Source of the DNA: Actinomycetota bacterium | Lineage (GTDB): Bacteria > Actinomycetota > Acidimicrobiia > Acidimicrobiales > MedAcidi-G1 | Length of the DNA: 62,106 nt | Direction: 5' to 3' | NCBI GenBank assembly: GCA_018673475.1 | Contig: JABHCN010000047.1 | Span: 1 to 62,106 of the forward strand | In this document: in pieces, positions 24,808 through 34,010 of the stretch | Layout of the letters: the number at the start of each line of letters is the position of its first letter | Position numbering within the stretch: the first letter of the stretch is position 1 | Translations under genes and position numbers: made by a program | The notes under the pieces: model-generated | Databases searched by the model: none | Told to the model about the DNA's origin: nothing | Seen by the model: only the letters and a program-made list of their open reading frames with translations

Positions 24808-25878
24808 ATGGGCGCCATGCCCCGCTGCACGATTGTGTCATTCAGGTTCGGGCCGACGGACGGCGTGTCGGTCGTGGCACAGACCTGGGCTGACGCACTG
24901 GTCAGGCTGGGGTTCGAGGTCACATGGGTGGCGGGTTCGTTTGAACCCGGGTGGACGGGGGCGGGCCAGGCCACAACGCTGCCCGGCCTCGGAATATCCT
25001 CGGATGAACCTCCTGGCGGGGGTGACCTGGCCGCCGCCCTCGCCGATGCCGACCTGGTGATCGTGGAGAACCTCTGCTCGATTCCCCTCAACCTCCCCGC
25101 CGCCCGCATGGTGGCCGACCTCCGGAGGGGTCGGCCCACCATCCTCCACCATCACGATCCGGCGTGGCAGCGCCCGCAGTTCGCCGCTGTGACCGAGTTG
25201 CCACCCGATGACCCCGCCTGGCGCCATGTCACCATCAACGAGATGACTCGCGGCGAGATGGCCGAACGCGGCATCACGGCCACGACCATCTACAACGGCT
25301 TTGACAGCCACCCACCGTCTGGCGACCGGGAGGGCACCCGCAGGGCGCTGGGGGTGGCCGACGAGACCATTCTCGTTGCCCACCCGGTCCGTGCAATCGC
25401 ACGGAAGGCCGTCGACCGCGCGATTGCCGTTGCCGAGGCTGTCGGCGGCACGTACTGGCTCACGGGACCGGCCGAGGACGGCTTCGGACCGAACCTCACC
25501 CAGCTCCTGGCTACAGCTCGCTGTCCGGTCATCCACGCGCAGGGTCGACCCGCACACGACATCTACGCCGCCGCTGACCTGATCACCTTTCCGTCGACCT
25601 GGGAGGGTTTTGGTAACCCACCTGTCGAAGCCGCCCTGTACCGCCGCCCCGTGGTGGTTGGCGACTACCCCGTGGTTGCCGAGCTGCGCGACATGGGGTT
25701 CTCCTGGTTCAACCACGACCAGCCCGCCGAGATCCTGTCCTGGCTGGACGGTTCGGACCCGGCGGCGCACCATGAGATGCTTGACACCAACGAGAACCTG
25801 GCGGTCGAAAACTTCTCGCTCGAGATGGTTGCCGATGGACTGAAAACGCTTCTGGGCGAGGCAGGCTGGCTGCCATGA
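24808..25878 (+). CDS. Glycosyltransferase family 4 (GT-B fold)
   Basis: The 356-residue product has an N-terminal Rossmann-like half, with GPTDGVSVVAQTWADAL at the acceptor side and LHHHDPAWQ. The C-terminal half carries ITFPSTWEGFGNPPVEAALY, the E-x7-E motif of retaining GT4 enzymes. The sugar donor and acceptor cannot be read from sequence. ATG 24817, three residues in, is an alternative start. The next gene overlaps its stop as ATGA, encoding a small membrane protein likely made with it. Confidence 0.85.
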   Translation: MGAMPRCTIVSFRFGPTDGVSVVAQTWADALVRLGFEVTWVAGSFEPGWTGAGQATTLPGLGISSDEPPGGGDLAAALADADLVIVENLCSIPLNLPAARMVADLRRGRPTILHHHDPAWQRPQFAAVTELPPDDPAWRHVTINEMTRGEMAERGITATTIYNGFDSHPPSGDREGTRRALGVADETILVAHPVRAIARKAVDRAIAVAEAVGGTYWLTGPAEDGFGPNLTQLLATARCPVIHAQGRPAHDIYAAADLITFPSTWEGFGNPPVEAALYRRPVVVGDYPVVAELRDMGFSWFNHDQPAEILSWLDGSDPAAHHEMLDTNENLAVENFSLEMVADGLKTLLGEAGWLP

Positions 25879-26141
25879 GCACAGTTTCCACCGGCGATGA
25901 GGTACTGGATCGGCGGGCGAGGGCCGCGCGGATCGCCAGCACCGGGCAACGTCTGGGCTATCTGGCTTTTCTCACCGCCATCGTCGTGTTCGCCGTGGGC
26001 CTGGCGACCACCTTTACCGATGTGGTCGCCACCGCCCTCGTGGTGCTGCTGGTTGCCGGATCCGTTGTGCTGGCCCCGTCCATCATCCTCCACCATGCTG
26101 TGAAGGCCGCTGAGGACGAGGACCTCCAGACCCCCGGCTGA
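25875..26141 (+). CDS. Small two-helix membrane protein
   Basis: An 88-residue protein with two hydrophobic segments (about 27-48 and 52-73) and a charged tail. There is no recognised family. Its ATG overlaps the glycosyltransferase stop, which suggests coupled synthesis and possibly a membrane partner role. Confidence 0.65.
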   Translation: MSTVSTGDEVLDRRARAARIASTGQRLGYLAFLTAIVVFAVGLATTFTDVVATALVVLLVAGSVVLAPSIILHHAVKAAEDEDLQTPG

Positions 26142-26184
26142 GACAACCGCTGTCTCCGGTTGGGTGTGCCCCGGACACCGTGGC

Positions 26185-26190
26185 TACGGT
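26185..26190 (+). promoter_or_regulatory. -10 hexamer TACGGT, leaderless start
   Basis: TACGGT ends 6 bases before ATG 26197. Confidence 0.45.
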
Positions 26191-26196
26191 CCGGGC

Positions 26197-26790
26197 ATGA
26201 CCGACACCGCAGCGGCGACCGTGCGGCTACCTGCACCGGAGCGGCGACAGCAACTTCTCTGCGTGGCCCTGAGGGTCTTCGCCCGCCTCGGCTACCACGA
26301 AACCTCGATGAGTGCCCTGGCCTCCGAGGCTGGAGTCACCAAGCCCGTCCTCTACCAGCACTTCGCATCCAAGCACGACCTGTTCAAGGAGGTGCTGGCC
26401 CAGACCGGTGACCGCCTCCTTGGCGCCATCAGCGAACGGGCACAGGAGCAGGACAACCCTCGGAACGCGGTCGAGGCCGGCTTCAGGGCCTACTACCACT
26501 TCTTTGACGACAGCCCCGATGCCTACGCCGTGCTCTACGGGGGCAGCCTCGGCAACGACCCCGAGTTCAGACATGACCGGCGGCGGGTACGCGATGCCTT
26601 CGCCGAGATGGTGGCGGGGCTGATCAAGGCTGCCGACCACGCCGATGCCCTGGCCATGGCAGCCGGCGTGAACGGTATTCCAGAGGCGATGATCCGGCAC
26701 TGGATGCACGAGGGACGCTGCAGGTCAGCCGACGAGATGGCGACGCTTACCGCACGTCTGGCCTGGGGTGGCCTCGAGCGCCTGGCCTGA
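26197..26790 (+). CDS. TetR/AcrR family transcriptional regulator
   Basis: The 197-residue product has a typical N-terminal helix-turn-helix (LGYHETSMSALASEAGVTK, then VLYQHFASKHDLF). The helical ligand-binding domain is not family-specific. ATG 26197 is supported by the hexamer just upstream; the frame is open to 26164. The gene is monocistronic and convergent with the Nudix gene four bases away. Its target is not evident. Confidence 0.9.
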   Translation: MTDTAAATVRLPAPERRQQLLCVALRVFARLGYHETSMSALASEAGVTKPVLYQHFASKHDLFKEVLAQTGDRLLGAISERAQEQDNPRNAVEAGFRAYYHFFDDSPDAYAVLYGGSLGNDPEFRHDRRRVRDAFAEMVAGLIKAADHADALAMAAGVNGIPEAMIRHWMHEGRCRSADEMATLTARLAWGGLERLA

Positions 26791-26793
26791 TCC

Positions 26794-27285
26794 TCAGACA
26801 ATCGGCCGGGGCGAGATGTCCACCGGCGAGTCGGGAAGGTGCCCAGCTACAACAGCGGGCAGGTGTTCCCTCAGGAGTTCCGGGAGCACCATCACCTCTG
26901 ACTCCATCAGGTCATCGACGGCCCACCACTGGGCACCCATGAATGCAGCAGCCTCAAGGGCCTCGAGGTGCTTCGGTCGGTACTCACCTCCGTCGCAGCG
27001 TGCGACGTGAATCTTCTCGCGGCTGTCGAAGTGGAAGCCACCGAACGTGAACTGGACGTGCTGGGTCCAGATCACGGGGCCCATTTCGACGTCTTCGATG
27101 CCGGTCTCCTCGTAGAGCTCGCGGGCGGCGGCGGTGGCGCTGTCCTCGCCCCAGTCGATCCCCCCACCCGGAATTTCCCACCAGTCGGGCTTGAACGGGT
27201 CAAGTGGGTCCTCGGCGTTCACGAGAAAGATTCGGTCATCGCGGTCGAGCAGCACGACCCTCGCTGCGGGGCGCTTAAGCAACAT
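26794..27285 (-). CDS. Nudix hydrolase
   Basis: The 163-residue product carries a full Nudix box, GGGIDWGEDSATAAARELYE then ETGI, that binds Mg2+ for hydrolysis of nucleoside-diphosphate-linked substrates. WEIPGGGIDWGE resembles the MutT/ADP-ribose side of the family, but the substrate is not decidable. It follows the Fur-family gene by 14 bases on the same strand and may be co-transcribed. Confidence 0.88.
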   Translation of the reverse strand: MLLKRPAARVVLLDRDDRIFLVNAEDPLDPFKPDWWEIPGGGIDWGEDSATAAARELYEETGIEDVEMGPVIWTQHVQFTFGGFHFDSREKIHVARCDGGEYRPKHLEALEAAAFMGAQWWAVDDLMESEVMVLPELLREHLPAVVAGHLPDSPVDISPRPIV

Positions 27286-27299
27286 GTCCGGTAAACCCT

Positions 27300-27803
27300 C
27301 TACACGTTTCCATGGCAGGACGAACAGCGCCCCAGCATGTCGAACCTGTGGGACTCGACGCTGAAGCCACGGGCCACGGCCTCACCCACCAGGCCCTCGA
27401 TCCCAGCCTCGAACTCGTCGGGAACCTCAAAGTCGTCGACACGGCCGCACTCGACACAGACCAGGTGATGGTGGTGGCCAGTCAGGGACTCATGGAGTTC
27501 GAACCTGGAGTGGTCATACCCCGCCTCGACCCGTCTGACCACACCCACCTCTACCAACTCGCCAAGATTGCGATAGGCGGAACTCTGAGCCAGACCGTAA
27601 CCGTCGCCGGCACTGAGGATCTCGGGCAGGGTCAGCGGCCTGCAACCCGCTGCCAGGACCTCGACCACCGAGAACCGCGAGCGGCTGTAGCGCATGGATG
27701 CCGCCCGTAGCCTTCGGCCAACCGTGACATGCAGGTCCTCGAGGTCGACGGGATCCGGGTGTGAACCTGATCCGTCCGTCTCAACCACCGATCCCTCAGA
27801 CAT
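27300..27803 (-). CDS. Fur family transcriptional regulator
   Basis: The 167-residue product has the Fur winged helix (LTLPEILSAGDGYGLAQSSAYRNL), the metal-site segment GHHHHLVCVECG and a second CxxC near the C-terminus (CSSCHG). Together these give the structural zinc site. Which metal or peroxide it senses (Fur, Zur or PerR) cannot be settled here. No metal transporter adjoins it. A TAGGCT hexamer precedes the ATG. Confidence 0.9.
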   Translation of the reverse strand: MSEGSVVETDGSGSHPDPVDLEDLHVTVGRRLRAASMRYSRSRFSVVEVLAAGCRPLTLPEILSAGDGYGLAQSSAYRNLGELVEVGVVRRVEAGYDHSRFELHESLTGHHHHLVCVECGRVDDFEVPDEFEAGIEGLVGEAVARGFSVESHRFDMLGRCSSCHGNV

Positions 27804-27811
27804 GGCGGCCC

Positions 27812-27817
27812 AGCCTA
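27812..27817 (-). promoter_or_regulatory. -10 hexamer TAGGCT, leaderless start
   Basis: TAGGCT lies 8 bases before the Fur-family ATG at 27803. Confidence 0.45.
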
Positions 27818-27873
27818 GGTTGTCGTTGGCTGTTGTCGGGAATCAGCGAGAACCGCTTCTCTGGGTCGGAGCC

Positions 27874-28509
27874 TCAGTAGAGGGCCACCCCGGCAAGGCG
27901 CAGGTGGGCCAACTCGTTCATCGAACCGACGCTGCGCTCACCCGTGGACGCAGCCATGACCCGGCTGACCGAGGTGTAGGACGCCTCGAAGAAGAAGATG
28001 CGGTCAATTCCCAACAGGTGTGAGAGATAGGCGCCGATCACCCCACCATGACACGACACCGCCACCCGGCGACCCGGGTTGTCCGAGACGATCCGCTCCA
28101 TGGCAGCGATGACCCTGGCCCGGAAAGCCTCGGGTTCGGGAATGCTGTCCTCGGACATGAACTCCAGCCACCTGGGGTCGCCGGCGGCCTTGAGTTCCTC
28201 GATGGGGATGTACTCGGGTTCGCCGAAGTCGAACTCGTCAAGATCCTGGTCCACGGTCACCTCAAGGCCCAGGTGACCCGCAAGCGGGGCCGCGGTCTCG
28301 AGGGCACGCCTCTTTGGTCCGCTGTAGATGGCGTCGATCCGCTCATTGTGCTCCCCATCGGTCGTACCGGCAGGGTGGACCGCCAACCAGTGGGCCAGGG
28401 CATCAGCCTGACGACGTCCAAGGTCAGAAAGGGTCGGGTCAGCCTCCTCGCCGCTGTGCCTGTTGTCGACCCGAACCGGCAGGGCGTGGCGGATGATCAA
28501 CAGTTCCAT
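27874..28509 (-). CDS. Histidine phosphatase family protein
   Basis: The 211-residue product has the catalytic LIIRHALP motif (His8), YSGPKRRALETA, DEFDFGEPEY and a second histidine in VSCHGGVIGAYL. It is a phosphoglycerate mutase-like phosphatase of unknown substrate, different from the one at 7226. It is divergent from an F420-type oxidoreductase with a 48-base shared promoter gap. Confidence 0.87.
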   Translation of the reverse strand: MELLIIRHALPVRVDNRHSGEEADPTLSDLGRRQADALAHWLAVHPAGTTDGEHNERIDAIYSGPKRRALETAAPLAGHLGLEVTVDQDLDEFDFGEPEYIPIEELKAAGDPRWLEFMSEDSIPEPEAFRARVIAAMERIVSDNPGRRVAVSCHGGVIGAYLSHLLGIDRIFFFEASYTSVSRVMAASTGERSVGSMNELAHLRLAGVALY

Positions 28510-28518
28510 GGAAGCCGG

Positions 28519-28524
28519 ACGCTA
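28519..28524 (-). promoter_or_regulatory. -10 hexamer TAGCGT, leaderless start
   Basis: TAGCGT lies 9 bases before ATG 28509 on the minus strand, back to back with the plus-strand hexamer at 28545. Confidence 0.4.
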
Positions 28525-28544
28525 GCGGCACCGTGTCGCCCGGG

Positions 28545-28550
28545 TACGGT
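28545..28550 (+). promoter_or_regulatory. -10 hexamer TACGGT, leaderless start
   Basis: TACGGT ends 7 bases before ATG 28558. Confidence 0.45.
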
Positions 28551-28557
28551 CCGCACA

Positions 28558-29601
28558 ATGAAGATAGATGGTGGCCTCGTTATCGGCAGTCCGGGATCCG
28601 GCGATTCCTCAAGGGACGGGATCGGGGTGATCGCCGAGACGGCACGTCGCCTCGAAGAGGCCGGCTACTCGGGGGCCTGGACCGCCGAGACCAGCCGAGA
28701 CCCCTTCCTCCCCCACATGGTCGCAGCGGAACACACCGAGAGAATCGAGTTGGGCACCTCCATCGCGGTCGCCTTCGCCCGCAACCCGATGCTGCTCGCC
28801 AACCTCGGAAACGATCTTCAGTTCCACAGCAACGGCCGGTTCATCCTGGGCCTCGGAACCCAGATTCGACCGCACATCACCAAGCGCTTCTCAATGGAGT
28901 GGTCACGGCCCGCTGCCAGGATGCGCGAGATGGTGCTCGCCATACGAGCCATCTGGGAGTGCTGGAACGAGGAGGCCCCCATGGCCTTCCGTGGTGAGTT
29001 CTACCGCCACACGCTCATGACGCCGTTCTTCAACCCGGGCCCCAACCCACACGGAACTCCCAAGGTGTTCCTCGCAGCCGTCGGACCGAAAATGTCCGAG
29101 GTCGCCGGCGAGGTCTGCGACGGAATCATCTGCCACGGCTTCAGCACCGAGCAGTTCCTCCGGGAGGTCACCATCCCGGCCGTGCAACGCGGCCTCGACG
29201 CCTCCGGGCGGACAATGGACGACTTCGAGATCGTGGGTCCCGGCTTCGTGGTCACCGGCGATACCGAGGAATCGATGGCAAGGGCGGCGGCGGCCACCAG
29301 GCAACAAATCGCCTTCTACGGATCAACGCCGGCCTACCTGCCGGTACTGGAGCTGCACGGCTGGGGTGACCTGCATGCCGAGCTGAACAAGATGTCCAAA
29401 CGGGGCGAGTGGAAGGCCATGGGTGACCTCATCGACGACGACATCCTCTCGACCTTCGCCGTGGTAGGTGAGCCTGAGACCATTGCCCCCGGGTATCTGG
29501 CCAGGTACGGAGACTGCGTGGACAGGCTCACCCTCTACACACCTGGCAGCGGCGACAGCGACGACCTCTGGGCGCCGATAGTCGCCGAGTTGGCGGCCTG
29601 A
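28558..29601 (+). CDS. LLM class F420-dependent oxidoreductase
   Basis: A luciferase-like TIM-barrel redox enzyme. The 347-residue product has the N-terminal LEEAGYSGAWTAETSRDPF, LGTSIAVAFARNP and FILGLGTQIRPHI patterns of the TIGR03617-like F420 group. F420 rather than FMN is expected but not proven. The frame is open upstream to 28048, across the divergent phosphatase, but the hexamer at 28545 and the homology place the start at 28558. The substrate is unknown. Confidence 0.86.
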   Translation: MKIDGGLVIGSPGSGDSSRDGIGVIAETARRLEEAGYSGAWTAETSRDPFLPHMVAAEHTERIELGTSIAVAFARNPMLLANLGNDLQFHSNGRFILGLGTQIRPHITKRFSMEWSRPAARMREMVLAIRAIWECWNEEAPMAFRGEFYRHTLMTPFFNPGPNPHGTPKVFLAAVGPKMSEVAGEVCDGIICHGFSTEQFLREVTIPAVQRGLDASGRTMDDFEIVGPGFVVTGDTEESMARAAAATRQQIAFYGSTPAYLPVLELHGWGDLHAELNKMSKRGEWKAMGDLIDDDILSTFAVVGEPETIAPGYLARYGDCVDRLTLYTPGSGDSDDLWAPIVAELAA

Positions 29602-29650
29602 TCCCCAGGTCCTGAGGACCGGTCCAACCGACTGGGCCACGCGGGGCCGG

Positions 29651-29656
29651 TAGGTT
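29651..29656 (+). promoter_or_regulatory. -10 hexamer TAGGTT, leaderless start
   Basis: TAGGTT ends 7 bases before ATG 29664. Confidence 0.5.
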
Positions 29657-29663
29657 TAGCGGT

Positions 29664-31325
29664 ATGGCACCTGCCCCCGACCCACCGGAGTTCTCCTACA
29701 CGGACCTGCTGCCGCTCCTCGAGGACCCGTACACCACCACCACCTACCGGAGGCTCTCCGGCGACGGCATCTCGACTGTCGACGGGCCCGATGGCCACAC
29801 CTTCCTCAAGGTCGACCCTGAGGCGCTGCGACTGTTGACAGCGACAGCCATGCGCGACATCTCCCACCTGTTGCGCCCCACCCACCTGGCTCAGGTGGCG
29901 GCGATCCTCGACGACCCCGAGGCATCGGACAACGATCGCTTCGTTGCCCTGGAACTGCTGCGGAACGCCAGCATCGCCGCCGGCGGCGTGCTCCCCTCGT
30001 GTCAGGACACGGGTACCGCCGTGATCGCAGCAAAGAAGGGGCAGTCGGTCCTCACTGACGGAACAGACCGTGAGGCGATCTCACGCGGCGTCTACGACAC
30101 CTTCCAGACCTCCAACCTGCGCTATTCCCAGCTGGCTCCGATCGACATGTTCACCGAGCAGAACACGGGCACGAACCTGCCTGCCCAGATCGACATCGAA
30201 GCCGTTCCGGGCGGCGAGTACCGCTTCCTCTTCATGGCCAAGGGTGGCGGCTCAGCCAACAAGTCCTTCCTGTTCCAGGAGACCAAGGCCCTGTTGAACC
30301 CGACCAGCCTCATAGCCTTCCTTGACGAGAAACTGCGTGCCCTGGGCACCTCGGCCTGTCCTCCGTACCACCTGGCAGTGGTTATCGGCGGCACCTCGGC
30401 CGAACAGAACCTGAAGGTGGCAAAGTACGCGTCGGCCCACTACCTGGACAACCTGCCCACCACCGGCAGCGAGACGGGCCACGCCTTCCGGGACACCGGA
30501 TGGGAGAAACAGGTTCTTGAGCTCACCCGGGGCTTTGGCATCGGTGCCCAGTTCGGCGGTAGGTACTTCTGCCACGACGTGAGGGTCGTGCGTCTACCGC
30601 GACACGGCGCATCCAACCCTGTGGGCATCGCCGTGTCGTGTTCGGCAGACCGCCAGGCTCTCGGCCGCATTACCGCCGACGGCATATTCCTCGAGCAACT
30701 CGAAGAGGACCCTGCCCGATTCCTCCCCGGGGTCACCGACACTGACCTGCCTGGCGACGTCGTTGCCGTGAACCTGAACCAGCCGATGGAGGACCTGTTG
30801 GCAGAGCTGACCAGGTACCCGGTAAAGACCCGACTATCTCTCACGGGAACGCTCGTCGTCGCACGCGACATCGCACACGCCCGGATCCAGGAACTACTCG
30901 ATGCCGGCCAGACGATGCCTGACTACATGCGACATCATCCCGTCTACTACGCCGGTCCGGCGAAGACCCCTGAGGGCTATGCATCCGGGTCCTTTGGTCC
31001 CACTACGGCCGGCCGCATGGACGCCTACGTCGACTCGTTCCAGGCAGCGGGAGGAAGCCTCGTGATGCTGGCAAAGGGGAACCGCTCTCCACAGGTGACC
31101 GATGCGTGTGCACGCCACGGTGGCTTCTATCTGGGGTCAATCGGCGGCCCGGCGGCCCGGCTCGCACAGGACTCCATCCGCCATGTCGAGGTGCTCGACT
31201 ATCCGGAACTCGGGATGGAGGCCGTCTGGCGTATCGAGGTCGAGAACTTCCCAGCCTTCATAGTGGTCGACGACAAGGGCGGCGACTTCTTCGCCGAGGT
31301 GACAACTCCGGTGCTGCTGCGCTGA
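29664..31325 (+). CDS. fumA: Fumarate hydratase, class I (iron-sulfur dependent)
   Basis: Interconverts fumarate and malate in the citric acid cycle using a [4Fe-4S] cluster. The 553-residue single-chain enzyme holds both alpha-like and beta-like parts. Cluster cysteines are expected at PSCQDTG (Cys113), in TSACPPYH and in [16 protein letters not shown] and PTTAGRMD are conserved active-site segments. Its length matches single-chain class I fumarases. The class is oxygen-sensitive, which fits the Fe-S repair theme elsewhere in the window. Confidence 0.93.
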   Translation: MAPAPDPPEFSYTDLLPLLEDPYTTTTYRRLSGDGISTVDGPDGHTFLKVDPEALRLLTATAMRDISHLLRPTHLAQVAAILDDPEASDNDRFVALELLRNASIAAGGVLPSCQDTGTAVIAAKKGQSVLTDGTDREAISRGVYDTFQTSNLRYSQLAPIDMFTEQNTGTNLPAQIDIEAVPGGEYRFLFMAKGGGSANKSFLFQETKALLNPTSLIAFLDEKLRALGTSACPPYHLAVVIGGTSAEQNLKVAKYASAHYLDNLPTTGSETGHAFRDTGWEKQVLELTRGFGIGAQFGGRYFCHDVRVVRLPRHGASNPVGIAVSCSADRQALGRITADGIFLEQLEEDPARFLPGVTDTDLPGDVVAVNLNQPMEDLLAELTRYPVKTRLSLTGTLVVARDIAHARIQELLDAGQTMPDYMRHHPVYYAGPAKTPEGYASGSFGPTTAGRMDAYVDSFQAAGGSLVMLAKGNRSPQVTDACARHGGFYLGSIGGPAARLAQDSIRHVEVLDYPELGMEAVWRIEVENFPAFIVVDDKGGDFFAEVTTPVLLR

Positions 31326-31353
31326 CCAGACAGCGCCACATCCTGCACGGACC

Positions 31354-32217
31354 TCAGACGCAGCGGTTCGCCAGACGACCAACGCCGCCTATCTCCGATA
31401 CGACGGTCTGGCCGACCCGCAGACACCTGCCCTGTGCATCACCGACACCTGCCGGCGTGCCCGTGAACAGCAGATCCCCTGGTTCGAGGGTGCAGATGCC
31501 CGATAGATAGGAGACCAGGTCGGGGACTCCTGCAATCATCAGAGAGGTCCGACTGCCCTGGCGCACCTCTCCGTCGACGGTGCACGTGAGCTCCAGGTCA
31601 TCGGGGTCACCGAGCAGGTCGATTGAAACCACCGCAGGCCCGGTAGGTCCGAAGGTGGCGTGGCTCTTGCCGAGGCTGAACTGTGGAGGCTGGGCGGCGA
31701 TCTGGAGCCGCCGGTCGGATACGTCCTGACCGACCGTCACCCCGGCCAACGCCTTCCATGCCTCGTCAGGTCGCAGGTTGCTGCATCGCCGCCCCACGAC
31801 GGCGACCAACTCGACCTCGTAGTCGGTGCGCTCACCGACGACCTCCACGTCGGCGGCGGGACCCACCAGACATGACGGGAACTTGGTGAAGACAACCGGC
31901 TCGCCGACCGCCTCGCGGCCCATCTCGTCGACGTGGTCCCTGTAGTTCAGCCCGATGGCGAATACCTGACGGGGCCGTGGAATCGGCGGACCCAACCCTG
32001 ACAGGGGAACCACCCCGTCATGGTCCCTGTCGGGTACACCGCTGGTCCCACCCAGCTCGTGCAACCTCTCCGGTTCGCCAACCGCGACCATCGGGTCGTA
32101 CAGGCGCTCTCCCGTCATTCCGCCCAGGTCCCACCATCGGGCGGTGTCACCCGTGAGATGGCCGCCATCCACGAGGACCGCCCTACCGCTCTCGAGGCTG
32201 GCGAGTCTGTAACCCAT
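31354..32217 (-). CDS. Fumarylacetoacetate hydrolase family protein
   Basis: A 287-residue FAH-fold protein. It has the N-terminal cap, then QVFAIGLNYRDHVDEM, a metal-binding DYEVELVAVVG and the C-terminal DLLFTGTPAGVG motif. Members hydrolyse or decarboxylate beta-diketo acids or oxaloacetate. Standing convergent to fumarase, an oxaloacetate-tautomerase or decarboxylase role is possible but unproven. ATG 32217 is preferred; GTG 32235 adds six residues. No promoter hexamer close to the start settles it. Confidence 0.85.
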   Translation of the reverse strand: MGYRLASLESGRAVLVDGGHLTGDTARWWDLGGMTGERLYDPMVAVGEPERLHELGGTSGVPDRDHDGVVPLSGLGPPIPRPRQVFAIGLNYRDHVDEMGREAVGEPVVFTKFPSCLVGPAADVEVVGERTDYEVELVAVVGRRCSNLRPDEAWKALAGVTVGQDVSDRRLQIAAQPPQFSLGKSHATFGPTGPAVVSIDLLGDPDDLELTCTVDGEVRQGSRTSLMIAGVPDLVSYLSGICTLEPGDLLFTGTPAGVGDAQGRCLRVGQTVVSEIGGVGRLANRCV

Positions 32218-32251
32218 GGGGCAGAAGTCTGGCACGGCATACCGGGTTTGC

Positions 32252-32263
32252 CGCGGGCCCGCG
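32252..32263. repeat. 12-base perfect palindrome CGCGGGCCCGCG
   Basis: It lies in the roughly 220-base divergent gap between the FAH gene and the hibernation factor gene. It could be an operator, or chance in GC-rich DNA. Nothing else in this gap is clearly recognisable. Confidence 0.3.
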
Positions 32264-32438
32264 ACAGTTCGTCAACTAGCCGGTGGACAGGCCGGTGTGA
32301 CGGGTGTTACCTGACAAGACAAGTATTTCGCGCCATGATGGCAATGGGCATGAGACACGATCCAAGAGCCCGGAAGAGGACCATTAACCACCACCACGAG
32401 TCCAACCACACAAGCCATCCGACCCGAAGGGAAACACA

Positions 32439-33206
32439 TTGGCCAAGCCACACGACGTCCGTGATGTTGAGCTGCTAGCGCAGGGCGAAATTGGAACCGA
32501 TGACCGGGAATATGCGATACGCAAGGTTCAGGTGTTGTGTGAGTTGGGTCACGAACCGGTGCTCTCGGCGGTGGTGAAGTTGCGGCTGAGGGAGAAGACC
32601 GCCCTTGACCTACCGGCAATAGCAGAGGCCAGCATCGACCTGAACGGCGCGGTGATCCGTGCCCATGCAGCCGGACAGACGATCACAGAGGCCGTGGACC
32701 AGCTTGACGAGAGGCTCAGCCGTCGGCTCCGGCGGCGACGCAAGCGCCTCGAGGACAGGCGCCGCAGCGGTGAGCCCGACACCAACCACCGGCCACCCGG
32801 ATACGCCACGATTCCGGCCGACGAGCGGCAGGTTGTCCGCCACAAGACCTTGGCGCTCCATCCGATGCCAGTGGAGGAGGCGGCCGACGAGATGGACCAA
32901 CTCGACCATGACTTCTTCTTGTTCCGTGACGCCGACCACGACCTCGACAGGGTCGTGTACCACAACAGGTCGCGAAGCATCTGTGTGGTTCCCGAGGTGG
33001 CCGGCGAGGACCTCCCCGGCGACACCCGGCCACCGATCAACCCGGGACGGCTGGTGCTGAACCACCTGACACTTACCGATGCCGAGGCCCTGCTCAACGA
33101 GGGTGACGAACCGTTCGTGTTCTTTGCCGCCCCCGGGTCCGACCGCGGCCAGGTGGTCTACCGGCGCTTCGACGGCCACTACGGCCTGATCACCCCAGCC
33201 GACTGA
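32439..33206 (+). CDS. RafH/Rv0079-like ribosome hibernation factor (HPF/RaiA family)
   Basis: The 255-residue product has an HPF-like N-terminal domain, with a helix ending in a basic RRLRRRRKRLEDRRR stretch. Two copies of the S30AE C-terminal type domain follow: HDFFLFRDADHDLDRVVYHN and DEPFVFFAAPGSDRGQVVY through FDGHYGLITPAD. This layout and the last motif match mycobacterial Rv0079/RafH, a hypoxia-induced factor that binds idle ribosomes. The start is TTG 32439 with a strong GAAGGGA about 7 bases upstream. The 200-base upstream gap has no convincing DosR box. The ortholog call rests on recalled similarity. Confidence 0.82.
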   Translation: MAKPHDVRDVELLAQGEIGTDDREYAIRKVQVLCELGHEPVLSAVVKLRLREKTALDLPAIAEASIDLNGAVIRAHAAGQTITEAVDQLDERLSRRLRRRRKRLEDRRRSGEPDTNHRPPGYATIPADERQVVRHKTLALHPMPVEEAADEMDQLDHDFFLFRDADHDLDRVVYHNRSRSICVVPEVAGEDLPGDTRPPINPGRLVLNHLTLTDAEALLNEGDEPFVFFAAPGSDRGQVVYRRFDGHYGLITPAD

Positions 33207-33233
33207 GCCGGGAACCAGACAGGGATCTTCCCA

Positions 33234-34010
33234 TCAGGTTGTCCGGCGTACCGGAACGACTATCGGACCGGACTCGTCGTCGATGATCCTGACCCTCACA
33301 CCGTAGTGACGAGAGACCGCCTCCTCTGTGAGAACCTCGGCCGCTGAACCTGATTCGGCGACCAGACCCGCATCCAGCATCACCAGGAGTTCGGCGTACT
33401 GGCCTGCCAGGGTCAGGTCGTGCATGGTGGCAAGGACGGTCAGGTTGCGTTCGGACCTGAGCCCGTCCACAAGGTCCAGCACATCCTGCTGGTGCCCGAT
33501 GTCGAGAGCGGTGGTGGGCTCATCCAACAGGAGGACCGGGGATTCCTGAGCCAGGGCCCGTGCGATCACCACCCTCTGTCTCTCACCTCCTGACAGGGTG
33601 TCTACGGTCCGGCCGGCAAGATGACCTGCATCAAGGTCACTGAGCGCGGAGGTGGCGACCTCCATGTCACCCCTTCCCTCGGCTTCAAAGAAGCCGAGGT
33701 GGGCGGTACGACCCAGCAGCACATAGTCAAGGACCCTCATACCCGGTGGAATCACCGGTTCCTGTGGCACCAGCGCCACGAGCCTCGCCACCTCCCGTCG
33801 TGACAGTGACTGCACGGGACAACCATCAATGAGGATCTCACCACCGGCCACCAGGCCTCCGACAACCGCCCGCAGGAGGGTGCTCTTGCCGGCCCCGTTT
33901 GGGCCGACGACCGTGACCCATCCTCCCGACGGCACATCCAGGTCAACGCCACGCAACACCTCGACCCCGTCGAACGAAACGATGACCGACCTGCATGCGA
34001 TGGTTGTCAT
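33234..34010 (-). CDS. btuD: Cobalamin/siderophore-type ABC transporter ATP-binding protein
   Basis: ATPase of a FecCD/BtuCD-class importer. The 258-residue product has Walker A GPNGAGKS (36-43), signature LSGGERQR and Walker B LLLDEPTTALD. Its ATG overlaps the permease stop by four bases. The cobalamin riboswitch upstream of the first gene assigns the substrate as vitamin B12 or a related corrinoid. Confidence 0.9.
   Translation of the reverse strand: MTTIACRSVIVSFDGVEVLRGVDLDVPSGGWVTVVGPNGAGKSTLLRAVVGGLVAGGEILIDGCPVQSLSRREVARLVALVPQEPVIPPGMRVLDYVLLGRTAHLGFFEAEGRGDMEVATSALSDLDAGHLAGRTVDTLSGGERQRVVIARALAQESPVLLLDEPTTALDIGHQQDVLDLVDGLRSERNLTVLATMHDLTLAGQYAELLVMLDAGLVAESGSAAEVLTEEAVSRHYGVRVRIIDDESGPIVVPVRRTT

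Noticed and set aside
28048-28557. Upstream extension of the F420 oxidoreductase reading frame
   Set aside because: It lies antisense to a clear histidine phosphatase gene and shows no homology; the promoter hexamer and family N-terminus place the start at 28558.
32293-32310. CRP-like half site TGTGA near a GTTACC sequence ahead of the RafH-like gene
   Set aside because: The second half does not match TCACA well, and the palindrome is too imperfect to call an operator.
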